DNA of 64,000 bases from Paroedura picta. Taxonomy: Eukaryota > Chordata > Lepidosauria > Squamata > Gekkonidae. The stretch's first letter is position 1, and the number at the start of each line of letters is the position of its first letter. Below are positions 1-11,369 of this stretch, piece after piece. A program made the translations under genes and the position numbers. The notes beneath the pieces were generated by a model. The model made no database searches, had not been told where the DNA came from, and was given only the letters and a program-made list of their open reading frames with translations. The stretch spans positions 26,708,345 to 26,772,344 of the forward strand of contig NC_135381.1 of the NCBI RefSeq assembly GCF_049243985.1, read 5' to 3'.

Positions 1-2000
1 ACAAACACATCTTCCTTGCGGAGTGCAGAGTTCTGTCTTCATGAAATTTAGAAGTTATATCATGAAAAAAAAATTGTCCATGAATGTGGCCTATTGGAAG
101 CCTCAGCCAAGTGTCATCAGTACAGTCTGAGAAAGAATCTACCAATTTTTCATGGTAACTTTTTGGTACAGCTCCTGATCTCCGTTGATTTGCATGCAGC
201 TGGTGAATGATTCAACCAAGATTTCCCAGCCATAATGGGTTTGAGTACTTCTTGCAGCCAGCTGGGTGGCCATTGGTACCACCCAAACAAGAGTCTCTTT
301 GGGAATAGTTGCTTTGCCTACATATCTCTATCATGGTCCTTGCCACATAAATCACCACTTTCCAAAGGGAACAGGAAACACATGGATGGTATTTAGTGTA
401 TGGTTCAATGCCCATGTTCAAATGTATGGTTCAAAGCCTAGCTTCCAGAGAAGTAGAAAAAGAAAATTGTTGCTTTTGAACTAGGTGTTTTGTTCACTGT
501 TTTTGGTTCACGTAAGTGTGTTTACAACTGGAAAAAACACAATTAGAAGGTGATGGTTTGGTTATGGGAAAAGGGTATTGCAGGTGGAATATTTTTACCC
601 CATAGGTGCTTTGAGGTTGACTTCAGCTAATAACCTCCACTACTGCCCTTTTACTGATTATGTGAATTGGTTTATGCCTTGGTTGATTCGAGACCCAGGG
701 CACTTCATGGTCTTCCTAGCAATTTGCCGCAGAGGGGTGGCATAAAACTTCAAACATAAATAAATGTGTAATATTAGCACCACCCTCCTTGTACATAGCC
801 TGGTGAGGAAGAGAGAACAGGGGCTTCGTTTCTGAAATAGCACTCTCAGAAGTTTTTAGGTGAAACAAAGAGTGTGCACTACTAGATCATCTGTGTTTGT
901 GAAGATTAGAGGAGATTCCAGTGTGTATTTTTTTATTTTAGAGGAAGTTGCAGTAAAATTCTATACTCTTTGGATTTAATCATCTGATTATGGTTTTACC
1001 TGCATAGAATTCCAAGGGCCCATTACAATGGGACTATTTTCCAGTGACTTTAAGCAGTTTCAGGGGAAAGTATATTTAAAGCTCCCTCGTGGAGGGTGTT
1101 TTGTTTTCCTGTCTGAGGTCACCCTTGATGAACAGCAATGAGCAGCAATCAGCATCTCGCTTTATGGCAGTCCCATAGATAATTCTTAAATTACTGCCAG
1201 GGAACCCTTAGTCACTCCTGGGGTTTGTGTTCTGGAAGGGAAAAGTATCCATTTAAAAATGGGTTCAGCGTTTGTGCTTCAAGAGCTTTACATTAAAGCG
1301 GTTACATTGAACATGCTTGTTGTTAAAGCAGTTTAATTAAAGCCATTGAAAAAGTGCTCTAATTGCCTTAGTAGGGATATATTTCTCATGTTTAGTCAAT
1401 GAAGCATATTTGCTCCTCATACACTCCAGTTTCCATTTTTTTCTATTTAAGGTACCAATTCCTATCCCCAGAGCTTTGTATTTTTGTCCCCTTACCTCAA
1501 TAGTCTGAGTTCCTCTATTGCTTTATTTTATTTTTGTAAACCATCTGTTTTCTAACTTCGGAGACACTTTTCCACATCAACCTGCCTGCCAAAGAATAAG
1601 CATGTTTTTGGTGTAGAACTCCTCTGTATTGCCGAGGGTATTGAGATGGACAGGGTGTCCTTCTACACATAATCAGTTCATGTGGAATGCTGCCTTAATT
1701 CCACGGTTCTGTGAAACGACTGGTTTAAAAGGAGAAATGTCAGAAAGGAAGGGGATTTTATGTATGTTCTGTATCCTTTCTTGATCACATAAAACCTATT
1801 TGTGTCAACTGCTAATTGTTGCAAGATTGTGCTGTTTTATTTAAGGATGAATAATGTGATTGATAAAGGTTGTTCGTTTTTAAGTTTGTGGAAAAAAAGT
1901 GTTTTATTTTCATCTTGGTTATTCTGTGATCCAGGAATTGCAGTAAATTGTTTCTGGATTTTAATTAAAGTTCAAAACCAATTAAACGCAGTCTTGGACT
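1..2000 (+). other. Candidate 3' UTR end of an upstream plus-strand gene
   Basis: No convincing coding region and no recognisable interspersed repeat is seen here, which contrasts with the repeat-rich sequence after position 2800. Near the right edge an ATTAAA signal (1964-1969) is followed by a T-rich stretch near 2003-2035, as expected at a polyadenylation site. In human Xq24 the plus-strand gene LONRF3 lies on the far side of KIAA1210, so a LONRF3 3' UTR is a reasonable guess. No Lon-domain coding exon is visible, so the identity is inference only. Confidence 0.3.
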
Positions 2001-4068
2001 CTCTTCTTTTTCTGTAAAAAAACCTGCTCTTTTATTTGCAAGTCTAAGAGATACATAGAAAAAATGTGTTGTAGAAATGGGGAAATTTTTTAAAAACCTC
2101 TTGTTTGTCACATTTGCCTCATGAGCAGAATTTCCAGATAATCTGTCTCCAAAACTTTACTGCCGTTCCTCAAAAAAGCAGGAGATGGTGATCAAGTATA
2201 TTAATTGGAGATCAGATTTATTAATTTGTTACATTTTTAATCAGTCATGCTCTTCAGATAGGTTGGCATATTTCTGATGAGGGCAGAAACGTGACATATA
2301 AATAAATAAATAATAAACTGGAGGTTTTCCCCTCCGCTTAAAGAAACATCTCTGCCACCAGACTGAATTATCCAACCCTTACTCATATCAAAAGACAATC
2401 TCATAAAATTGGTCAAGTATTTTTTAAAAGTGAGTTCATCCCAACTGTGTTACCAGATATACAACAAGCAAAACTAAGAGTGTCAGATCTGAGAAGAATG
2501 GGGTAGAGGAGCCCTTTTCTGTGTTAGGCATATAACAATTTATTCTTCTGTTCTGCTTTTCACAAAGAGTGCCCGGGGCAATTTTACACAGAGAGATAAA
2601 AAAACAAGCTGCCTATGTTATGTGCCTGGTCTGTTTGGTTAAGTGTTACACCTCTTCTGATTTCCCAAGCTGGAGGAGGTACTTGGTTACCTGTGCCAGA
2701 TCCAGGGAAGAATTCCAAGCATATGAATATTAAACTTCAAGCAAGGTTGATGAAATGTTGCATCCAATTCAATGGATTAACTAAACAATTTTTTCACATC
2801 AGAAAGTTGATAGGACAGGGATTTGAAATTATTTATATCCTGCTTTTCACCTCCGTGGGGGACCCAAAGTAGCTTACTTCATTCGCTTCTCATTTGCTTT
2901 ATCCTCGTGAGGATTTGTGACTAGCTCGAGGTCACCCAGCAAGCTTTCATGGCACAAGTAGGGATTTGAACGTGTAAGGATTTCCAAAATTACTTGCAGT
3001 AGATGGCATCTGTGTACACTCAGATACACCTGAATGTCTGTTTTGGGATACATACATGCAGCTATAAGCAGAGGGTCCTTTTTTCTTTCTTTAGTGGGAC
3101 TGGTTGTATTGGGTTACAGCAAACATTATGCATATTTAATTAACTAATCAATTGTTATTCTAATGGATTGGGAGGATTGCTTATTATCTTTCCAACACCT
3201 TTGAAATTAAGGCGACAATTTACTTAGTGGGGTAAAGTTTTGAGTTTAATTTGCAAGCTTTCATTATGTATGAACATGCTGCCAGATCAAAGTGCCTCCA
3301 TCCTGAACTTGACTACCATTCTTAAACTTCCTTTTTCAGAAGATGAAAAAGTAAACAATCATTATGTTGAATTTTTAAGGAATGAAAAACATTTGCAAAG
3401 CAGAGCTGTAGCAAAAATTAGGTAAGACTTACCTGTTTTCTGGCAAGACTAGAACATCAAGACGTCATTTACTGAAGACCTTGTAAAAGTGGCATCTGAT
3501 GCTCCTTTGATAGTATTCTGTTAAACTACATGATATTTTTTGTGCCAGAAATACAGCATGCCCCTAACACATTTCAAAACAACCAGTTTTTCTGTAGATC
3601 TTTGGTATAAATATATCTTTAAAAAAATCAGCATTACATCATGGTTCATTACTTCTTTCTTTCCTGTAGAATAATTTTTCCACAGTGTCTCATCAGTCTT
3701 GTAAAACCTGTATGTACTGCTAATAACATTACTGGGTTGATCATCTGGTGGTTTAGTAACTAAACTGGTTTTGTGTTAAGTCTCTAAAACGGGCATAATC
3801 TGTGGTGGTGATTTTTTTGCATCACAAACAGGTCTCATTTGTTGGCATCAGCAAGTACTCAACTTCAGCTATTGCTAGATGCACAGTCGGTTTTGCAAAA
3901 TTCTCTCCGCCTGGCATCTGGTTAACATGGAAGTTAGAATGCAATTATATGCAACATGGGAGGTCCTCAATTGGATCTCCAAGTGTATTTTTAAGACTCT
4001 TCTTCCTGCTTCTTTGTCTAGATAGAGCATAGCTGGAATGCTTTCTCTGTCTTTCCAATTTTGCTATA
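2001..4068. other. Intergenic stretch, one old SINE fragment
   Basis: I see no gene. About 2828-2975 is a decayed minus-strand fragment of the tRNA-derived SINE found throughout the window, recognisable from its wording around the GGTCACCCAGCAAGCTT block. The rest is AT-rich sequence without recognised content. Confidence 0.5.
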
Positions 4069-4149
4069 TTTCCTTCAAGCAACAAGCCTCGTGAACTGTA
4101 TTGCTAAGGAAGTTCCCCCCACCACCACCACCACCGTTTCTTGGTGTCC

Positions 4150-4358
4150 TTACACATTCACAGTCAGAGTAGTTCAGCAGTGGAATAAGCTGCCTAAGGA
4201 GGTGGTGAGCTCCCCCTCACTGGAAGTCGTCAAGCAAAGGTTGGATACACACTTTTCTTGGATGCTTTAGGATGCTTAGGGCTAATCCTGCGTTGAGCAG
4301 GGGGTTGGACTAGATGGCCTGTATGGCCCCTTCCAACTCTATGATTCTATGATTCTGC
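4150..4358 (+). repeat. CR1 LINE 3' end
   Basis: The segment reads through the end of the CR1 reverse transcriptase ORF (WNKLPKEVVSSPSLEVVKQR) and the short 3' UTR with the GGGTTGGACTAGATGGCC block. It finishes in the diagnostic CR1 octamer repeat ATTCTATG. It is strongly 5'-truncated, which is usual for CR1. Confidence 0.85.
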
Positions 4359-5589
4359 TGTGCACAATCTAGCTCTAAAGCAACAAATCTGAAAGGGGAG
4401 GGGAGGCATCCCTTTAAGGAATATGTTTCTTTGTAAATATAGAAGGAATAACAGGTGAAGAGCATGCAAGTGAGTGCACTGGAAATGCTAGACTTTTGCA
4501 GCAGCAATCCAGTGTCCTTGGCACTCCTTGTTTGGAAACACTCAGCACTGACCGGCTTTGCTGGTGGTCTCTTCCTTGCTCACTTGCACCGTCTCATCCC
4601 AACTCCATATTGCCTGGTGAGTTTGAACTGTAGTCTTTGTTCTAGGATATGGTTGCTAATTGGCTTCTGCTGTCCCTTGCCAGCTCTCAAGGGAACAGCA
4701 GGGTGGGTGGGTGGGTGTGAAATGGCACCCTTGGATCCTATAATGTCACATCCAGTTCTGTAACTGGAAGTGACATCACAATATCACAGAATGCCTTGGG
4801 ATTCACCCCAAACTCTATAACATTCACATCCTAGAGCATCCTGCCACGTGGCAACATCATTTTGGGTACACAGCCAGAAGTGATGTTTCAGGATACAGTT
4901 GGCATATAAGCTCCACACCTGTCAGTCTCCAGGGATTGCAGCCAAGGGGAAATAGGGCTGGTGATATTCTAATATCTGCTATCAGTGTCCACCAGCATGT
5001 GCCTTTAACTAGCTCCTTTTTTAATCAAAGGACTTGGTGGGTTGTCACCACCTGATCAGTCCAGGATCGCAGAGTGCTTCCTGCTCAAAAAGTCTTCTTA
5101 AATGTCATAGGGATTTGAACCTAGGTCTCTTTCACCTATTTACTTGTTGGTTCCAAAATTCAGTCAGTCAGCACTTCCTGAATGTCAGTTGTTCAGAAAT
5201 GTGTGTTTGCTTTTAAAGCACCCTCGTTGGTTTATGTTGTGTACCCAACTTGGAATAACTGGGTCAGTAGAGTAAAAGCTAATTTGTAAATTTAACAGAT
5301 AACACATTTCATAACTCATTAAATCATTGCCTTGTAGAAAATCAAAAGTGGGTTAGAGACAACGTGTGGGTAGAGAGGTAGCTCAGTTATATAACAGGGG
5401 TAACTAAAGGTTAAAGAGTCCATCCGCAAACAAATCTTTTTCACCCCAGAAATTATAACTGAGAGATAGCCAATCTTGCCAAATTGGTCTTCTCGGATTT
5501 TCCTGGCTATTTAAAAACAAATTGCAAAGAGGTCTTGATCAGAGAAATGAGCCACAAGAGTCATTGTAACTACACTATTTGGTGACACT
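4359..5589. other. Intergenic, no feature recognised
   Basis: No gene, RNA or clear mobile element could be supported. A small GGGT microsatellite-like run lies near 4700. Confidence 0.4.
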
Positions 5590-6722
5590 GACTGGTTCAA
5601 AATAGAGAAAAGGGTGTGCCAAGGTTGCATTCCTTCCCCCTTCCCGTTTAACTTGTATGCTGAGATCATTATGACAGTTTATGCACTGGAGGTTTCATGC
5701 CGGGCTGCAGGCTGGAGTTTTAGTCATGGCAGGTTGCCCCACTTCTTCCTGCACCCACACGGGGGAGCATTTGGCCCGGTGCGCCTAATCCGCCCCCAAT
5801 TTGTGCTCCTGCATGGGAGCTGGGGCAGTGAAGTTCCCAGTGCATAAATGGTCTATGAGAGAGTTTGAAGTCAAAGAATCAAACACTGGAATCAAGATTG
5901 GAGGAAGGAATATAAATAATCTTCAGTATGCTGATGACACTACCCTCCTGGCAGAAACTAAGGAAAGCCTGGATCAGCTGATTACAAAGGTCAATGAAGT
6001 AAGTAAAAAACTGGCCTTCTGTTAAACACTAAAAAGACAAAAATAATGACCACTGCAAAAAACAGACATGTCACAATGATAGTGAAGAGATGGAATGCGT
6101 TCAATAATTCATTTTTCTTGGATCACAAATTGATGTGAGGCGTGATTGCAGTATGGAAATAAAATGTCAAATGGCTTTGGGTCACTCAGCAATGATGAGC
6201 TTGAACTGAACATGGAAAAGCAAGGACATAATAACATAATAAAGGACATAATAAAAAGAAAGGACATGAATAACAAATGAAGATTAGTTAGTTCTATCAT
6301 ATTTCCAATAGCCACTTATGGCTGTGAAAGTTGGACGATTAAAAAACTGGACAAGAGAATTGATTCATTTGAACTGTTGGAAGGCTTCTGCAGGTTCTAT
6401 GGACAGCAAAAGTCACAGACAAGGAAATACTACAGCGCAAAGTCTGGTATATCATTGGTAGGCAAAATCACAGAACTTCGGCTCACTTACTTTGGCCATA
6501 TCATGCAATCCAACTCAATGGAGAAAGCAATTATGCTAGGATTGGTCAGTGTAAAAAGGAAACCAGGCTGACAAAGGGCATGGTGGTTAGGCATAATCAA
6601 AATGGACACTGGCCAGAACATTGCATGGCTGAAGGAAGCGATGTGGGATTGGGGGTCATGGTGACAGCTGGGCCATGGGAGCACCCAGAGTTGAGTACGA
6701 CTGAATGGTTGACACCAACAAC
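5590..6722 (+). mobile_element. Bov-B (RTE) LINE, 3' half, decayed
   Basis: Scattered pieces match the reverse transcriptase and C-terminal region of Bov-B LINEs: GCIPSPFPFNLYAE near 5623, then NINNLQYADDTTLLAETKES near 5910-5970, TYGCESWTIKK near 6315, YFGHIMQSNSMEKAIMLG near 6490, and a terminal block ending GACTGAATGGTTGACACC. The YADD catalytic box is present, but the ORF is broken by many stops and frameshifts, so the copy is dead. An unrelated 150-base segment at about 5693-5845 interrupts it. Bov-B is abundant in squamates. Confidence 0.75.
5693..5845 (+). repeat. Insertion inside the Bov-B copy, shared with 18125-18265
   Basis: The Bov-B reading is interrupted between the LYAE and YADD blocks by sequence of unlike composition. 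Its wording (GGCAGGTTG, CTTCCTG, GGGGAAGCAT spacing) resembles the segment at about 18125-18265. It probably belongs to an unnamed GC-rich repeat that has dispersed in this genome. Confidence 0.4.
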
Positions 6723-8181
6723 AAATGTCTCCAAAAGATCTTGGCTAAACAACTTGAAATTAACCACATTCTTACATCTGAGGGTATGAATTTTATAATT
6801 CTGCCCAATAGGAGATTGCATCACAACTGAGACAAGCAAGATCAGCTTTGCAAAAGGTCAGCTGCAAACTACTTTGCACACCAAACACATGAAATCTGAT
6901 GACTCAAATTGTGGCACTTGCCAGCCAAATTTTGTTGGTCCATGTCATGTAGCCCCTCTCCCTGGGCTATTTGCCTGCTTCTTCTGGGGACCCTTGCTTT
7001 GGTTTTCTGGTGGCCGTCGGCCACTCTGCCATCCCTTCCCGCATCTTTGGTTCCCAGGTTGTTCGACTTTGTAGTGTTATCTGTATCCACTTGTCTTGTC
7101 TGAAGGCCAACTCATGTCATCTCTCTGCTCTGGGTTTATTTTGAAGTGTGTTTGGTGCACAAAATATGTGAATGGGAGTGGGAAGGGAGATTGTCTATAA
7201 GAACCCTAGATTTCTCTAAGCAATGTCTAGCTATCATGAAGTGACCTGTTGCGCTCTCTGTAGACTTCAATAAACAGCTTTTGGAATTTTCGCAAAGAAA
7301 TATCTCAGCTCCTTTTGTGCTCCTTTGAAGTGCATGCCAGTCCAACGTTTTGAAATACGGGAGCAGGGGGAAAGTAGTTTTACTTTGCAGCATATTAAGG
7401 ACGTGTGCAGTGAGGTATCCTGTATGAGTGCAGGGAAGGTTTTCAAAGGCTAGTATTTCTGTGTGCCAAGTTATTCAGCGGTGCTGGAAAGTGTCACAAA
7501 ATTGAGCCCTGGACAGCCTTGGTGGTTTTTATCCAAGTATGAACAAGGGCCAACCCTGTTTTACTTCAAAGATCTGACAAGATGAAGCTGGCAGCCTGGG
7601 CTATTCAGGGCAAGGCAGGTGATTCAATTTCTATAATTGTTCTCTTTCCAGAAAAAGACACTGGGGGGATTTTGAATTCTAAGCCCTGTTCTAATTTCAG
7701 CCACAATATTAGCTTTCATTAATAATTCCCCTTCTCTGCCTGCTCTTTGGTCACTGGGTTACAGTGCAGGATCCTATCTAACCTACTTTAATTCTTGAGT
7801 TCCTTATTTAGTTCAAGATGTTCCCTCCCCTCATTGTCCCTACCTTATGGCTGATCCATGATACAATCAATGTGATATTTGTTTTCTAGGTCAAATCTCA
7901 TCTTGTTGTTTCATGCATCTGGGCTAGACTCTGAAAGCCTCAGGCAACAAGTCGTAGTTCACAAACAGTTCAAAAGTTAATGGATTTCACTTTCTCCCAC
8001 TGAGCAATATGAAATGAAAATTGGAGGCAGAGAAAGGAGAAAAATTCCATAGATCAGAAGAACTGGCCTGGGAAAAAGAGAGCCCCCAGCTGTTTCTATG
8101 TTGAACCATAACTTAGATGTTCTGAGTTCAGGTTCTTCCAGCAAACTCATCTAAAGTGGGGTACACTGCCACTGTCCAAAG
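6723..8181. other. Intergenic, no feature recognised
   Basis: No gene or RNA is supported. Short open frames on both strands near 6870-7390 show no family resemblance and no splice or promoter context. Confidence 0.4.
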
Positions 8182-8520
8182 CAGGGATTCCTAACTAGGT
8201 CTCCCTGAGAGCTCCCCAGGGGTTCACTGGCCTTTCCCCTATATTCTGCCTTAATGGACTCAGCCACAAACTATCCCTGGCATTGCTGTGAAAGCAGGGA
8301 ATCGGCTGCTTCCATTGACCTGGAGGTGGCATTCTCGCATGGATACTGTGCCTGGGAAAGGGGACGGAACCAGGACACCTAATTTTGCCTCAATCTGCCT
8401 CCCAATCCCCAGTCCTCCTCGGGCATGACAGAGAGGTGTAGCCAGCTGATATTACTTCTGGCCTATTTCTGGGAAAAATATTCCAGGGGTTCCTCAACAG
8501 TCAAAAGATCGAAAAGGCTG
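8182..8520 (+). mobile_element. Old hAT-like DNA element
   Basis: The segment starts CAGGGATTCCTAACTAGG and ends with the rough inverse GATCGAAAAGGCTG, terminal sequences typical of non-autonomous hAT elements. The flanks GTCCAAAG and CTCCAAAT look like a decayed 8-bp target duplication (6 of 8 match). It has no coding capacity. Confidence 0.5.
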
Positions 8521-8534
8521 CTCCAAATCATCCA

Positions 8535-8930
8535 CTTTCTCCAGGAAAATTGATCGCTGTAGTCTGGAGATAAACTGTAATTCCAAGGGATCCCCAGATT
8601 CTACTGAAAAGCTGACATCCCAACTACAAGGTAAGGTTGAGAGTGTGTGAGTGGCCCAAAGTTACCCGGTGAGGAGGAAGGGCAGGATAAAAATGGGACT
8701 GAATATTACGTATGTCTTATTGTTAAGAATGTGTTTAACAATGTATGAAATTGATAAGAAAAGAAACAGAAGTTAAAAAATAAATGCCAGAGAGAATAGA
8801 GAGGCTTGTGTTCAAATCCTTTATAAATATGAAACTTTCTAAGCAGTCACTCTTACCGCACAGGGGTTGTTGGGATGATTTTGCAAAAAGGGTGGGATAT
8901 ATATCACTTGTTCTGAAAACCACTACCTGA
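8535..8930. repeat. Unclassified repeat fragment and SINE pieces
   Basis: About 8545-8640 contains the block TGTAGTCTGGAGATAA, which recurs at 53140-53160 and therefore marks a dispersed repeat. About 8640-8700 and 8850-8905 resemble decayed parts of the tRNA-derived SINE. Confidence 0.4.
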
Positions 8931-9659
8931 TCAAGGCCCCAGGAAGAGTTAATGGCTGGCTGGCTTGAGACTTCATGATTCTCTGACCTGAGTTTTCTAG
9001 TTAGCTTTTAAGAAGAGTGGAGCTGCAAGAATACTGTCCCCTCTGCACTGTCGTTTGAATACATTACAAAACATGTTTCTCAAATTAAGCCATTGAGACG
9101 GTCACAAAATAAGCAGCAACATCTTGCTCGGTTTGGAAATGTCTACTTCAGTACAGATCACGTAAGGCATTTGGATCAGCAAGAAGTTTTATAACTGCGT
9201 TATGTAATCCTGTTTTCAGAGCTGGTGACACAGCAGTCCAGGACTTAGAGAGAGGGCAGCATTGCCTTTTCCAAGAATCTGAAGGCAGCTGTTCTCTCTC
9301 CGTCTTTGCATGAGGATGCATTTTATTTTGCTGCATTGAAGGTTAGAATCTGTGCTTCCATTACACGTAGAGATACAGAATGGACAAAATCTGGAAGCTA
9401 GACAGGAATGATATTCCAGTTTCAGGACAGGGATCCAGAAATGGTGGGGGAGCTGGGAACCAAGCAGGTCCAGTAACCTAAACCTCTGTAGGCCACCAAG
9501 TCATGTCATCTGCAGATCTGTATGGGCAAGACTATAGTTCATATCTAAATCCATCTGCCCTACCTAGAAAACTGCACGACAGCATATCAAGATGTGCTTA
9601 GAGTTGCTAACCTGTTAGCTGGTCCCTCAAGATGTCTCCTTAATAGCAGTTTGATCTGC
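8931..9659. other. Intergenic, nothing recognised
   Basis: No supported gene, RNA or repeat. Confidence 0.4.
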
Positions 9660-9792
9660 AGGGAATGAACAGACAAGCTAGAACATGTCCAGAGGAGGGC
9701 AGTGGAGATGGTGAGAAGTCTGGAGACCTGACTCTAACTGGAAAAGCTGAAGGGGGTGAGTCTGTTTTGCCTGTAGAGGACTGAGATAAGAG

Positions 9793-10160
9793 CTGTTTCT
9801 TTATACCCAGCTTTTCACTATCCAAAGGAATCCCCAAAATGGTTTACAATCGTCTTCCTTTCCTCTCCCCACAACAGACACCCAGTGAAGTAGGTGAGTC
9901 AGAGAGAGCTCTGAGAGAAATGCAACTGGCCCAAGGTCACCCAACTGGCTGCATATGAAGGAGTGGGAAATCAGACCCAGTTCTCCAGATTATACTGCTC
10001 TTTGACCACTACACCAGGGGTAGTCAACCTGTGGTCCTCCAGATGTTCATGGACTACAATTCCCAGGAGCTGGGAATTGTAGTCCATGAAGCTCCTGGGA
10101 ATTGTAGTCCATGAACATCTGGAGGACCACAGGTTGACTACCCCTGCACTACACCACACT
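9793..10160 (-). repeat. tRNA-derived SINE, interrupted
   Basis: Minus-strand copy of the squamate SINE whose 5' end reads AGCCAGCTTGGTGTAGTGG and whose 3' end reads AAGCCGCTTTGAG. The 3' tail lies near 9795-9860 and the tRNA-like head near 9985-10160. A hAT foldback element splits the head at 10015-10146. Confidence 0.7.
10015..10146. mobile_element. Foldback hAT MITE with perfect 8-bp target duplication
   Basis: The element begins CAGGGGTAGTCAACCTG and ends with its exact inverse, and the two halves are nearly complementary throughout, so the strand could form one long hairpin. CACTACAC is duplicated immediately outside both ends (10007-10014 and 10147-10154). The 8-bp duplication and the CAGGGG termini place it in the hAT superfamily as a non-autonomous MITE. 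Confidence 0.9.
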
Positions 10161-10689
10161 ACAGTGATATGACAGCCATCTTCAGGTGTTTGTAGGGCTG
10201 TCATATAGCAATGTAGAAGAGCTTTGTTCTGTTGCCCCAGAAGATCAGACCAGAATGAATGGACTGAAATTAAATCCAGAGTTTTTGGCTAAACATAGGG
10301 AAAACGTCCTGATGGTTAGGGTAGTTTCTCAGTGGAAAAGGCTTCCTCAGGAGGTGGTGGGCTCTTCTGTGGAAGTTTTAAGCAGAGGCTAGATCACTCT
10401 CTGACAGCTATGTAAATTCTATGAAGGTAGGCAGATCAAGGGAGAGAGGCATGAGCCTGTTTGGCTCTTTCTTATATGCTCAAGGTAATGTCAATCTCCA
10501 CTCTGAGGTCAGATAGGAAATTTTCTCCAGATGGAGACAGAAGGAGTAGGGCCACAGAACTGGGAGGAAATGATTGCCATGTAATTTCCCCCTAAGAAGA
10601 GTCTCCAGTCTGATTTTATCTTCACATATCTGAGGACATGGCTCTTGAAAGCTCATCTGGAACCACTATGCCACAATTCCCAAAGGTCG

Positions 10690-10985
10690 GTCCTCTCCTA
10701 CACTCAACGAACATTCCACACCACAGGTTCTTGACACCCATCTCTCCACACCCATTCCCTCATTTGTCACTACGGCACCCCACCACCCCCCCTCACACAA
10801 CACACATATTCAACCTCATACCCTTACAGACTGGACAACCCCTCCCCTTCCTCTTCCTCTTCCCAATGCCAAGCTGTCTCTTAATCACTCTCTTCCTTTC
10901 TACCTTAATCACTCTCTTCCTTTCTACCTTCCCTCTCTTTTTGCTATTTTCCTCCCTCTCCCCCCTCTTGCGCCTATTGTATTAG
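10690..10985 (+). repeat. C/T-rich, G-poor tract
   Basis: About 290 bases are almost free of G on the plus strand. A tandem duplication of a 24-base unit beginning CTTAATCACTCTCTTCC lies near 10890-10930. No coding signal is convincing. Confidence 0.6.
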
Positions 10986-11369
10986 CTACAACAGGCTTTA
11001 ATTCTAGTTCATATATACTTTGAAGCAAGTACCAACTATTCAATGAGGTGTATTTGGTAAATGGGAATGCTGCCTGCATTAAGCCCAGCACAGGAATATT
11101 GTCGGCTGTGGGAAAAGAATCAGACTGAATGAAGCTTCGTTTACTTTAGGCCCTTGGCTAAGGTTCTAATGCCCTCTGCTGGAAGTTCAAAAACAAGACT
11201 CCATACTATCAATGCTTTGTGCACTGAAAAAATTGTTTTAATTCTGTATGGAAATTTAGGAAATATAAGATTGGATGTTTGCCCACTGTTTTTCATATAT
11301 GGAAAACAGCAGATTTTCCTGAATTGATGTTTTTTCACCAAACGGTATCAAAATTTCAGGCAACTATCT

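Larger units (their letters stand above)
9660..10490 (+). repeat. CR1 LINE fragment split by later insertions
   Basis: CR1 C-terminal sequence begins near 9668 (AGAACATGTCCAGAGGAGGG), breaks off near 9790 and resumes near 10160, running to about 10480 through the SQWKRLPQEVVGSS block. The gap is filled by a minus-strand SINE which itself contains a hAT element, so three insertion layers can be ordered. Confidence 0.75.
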
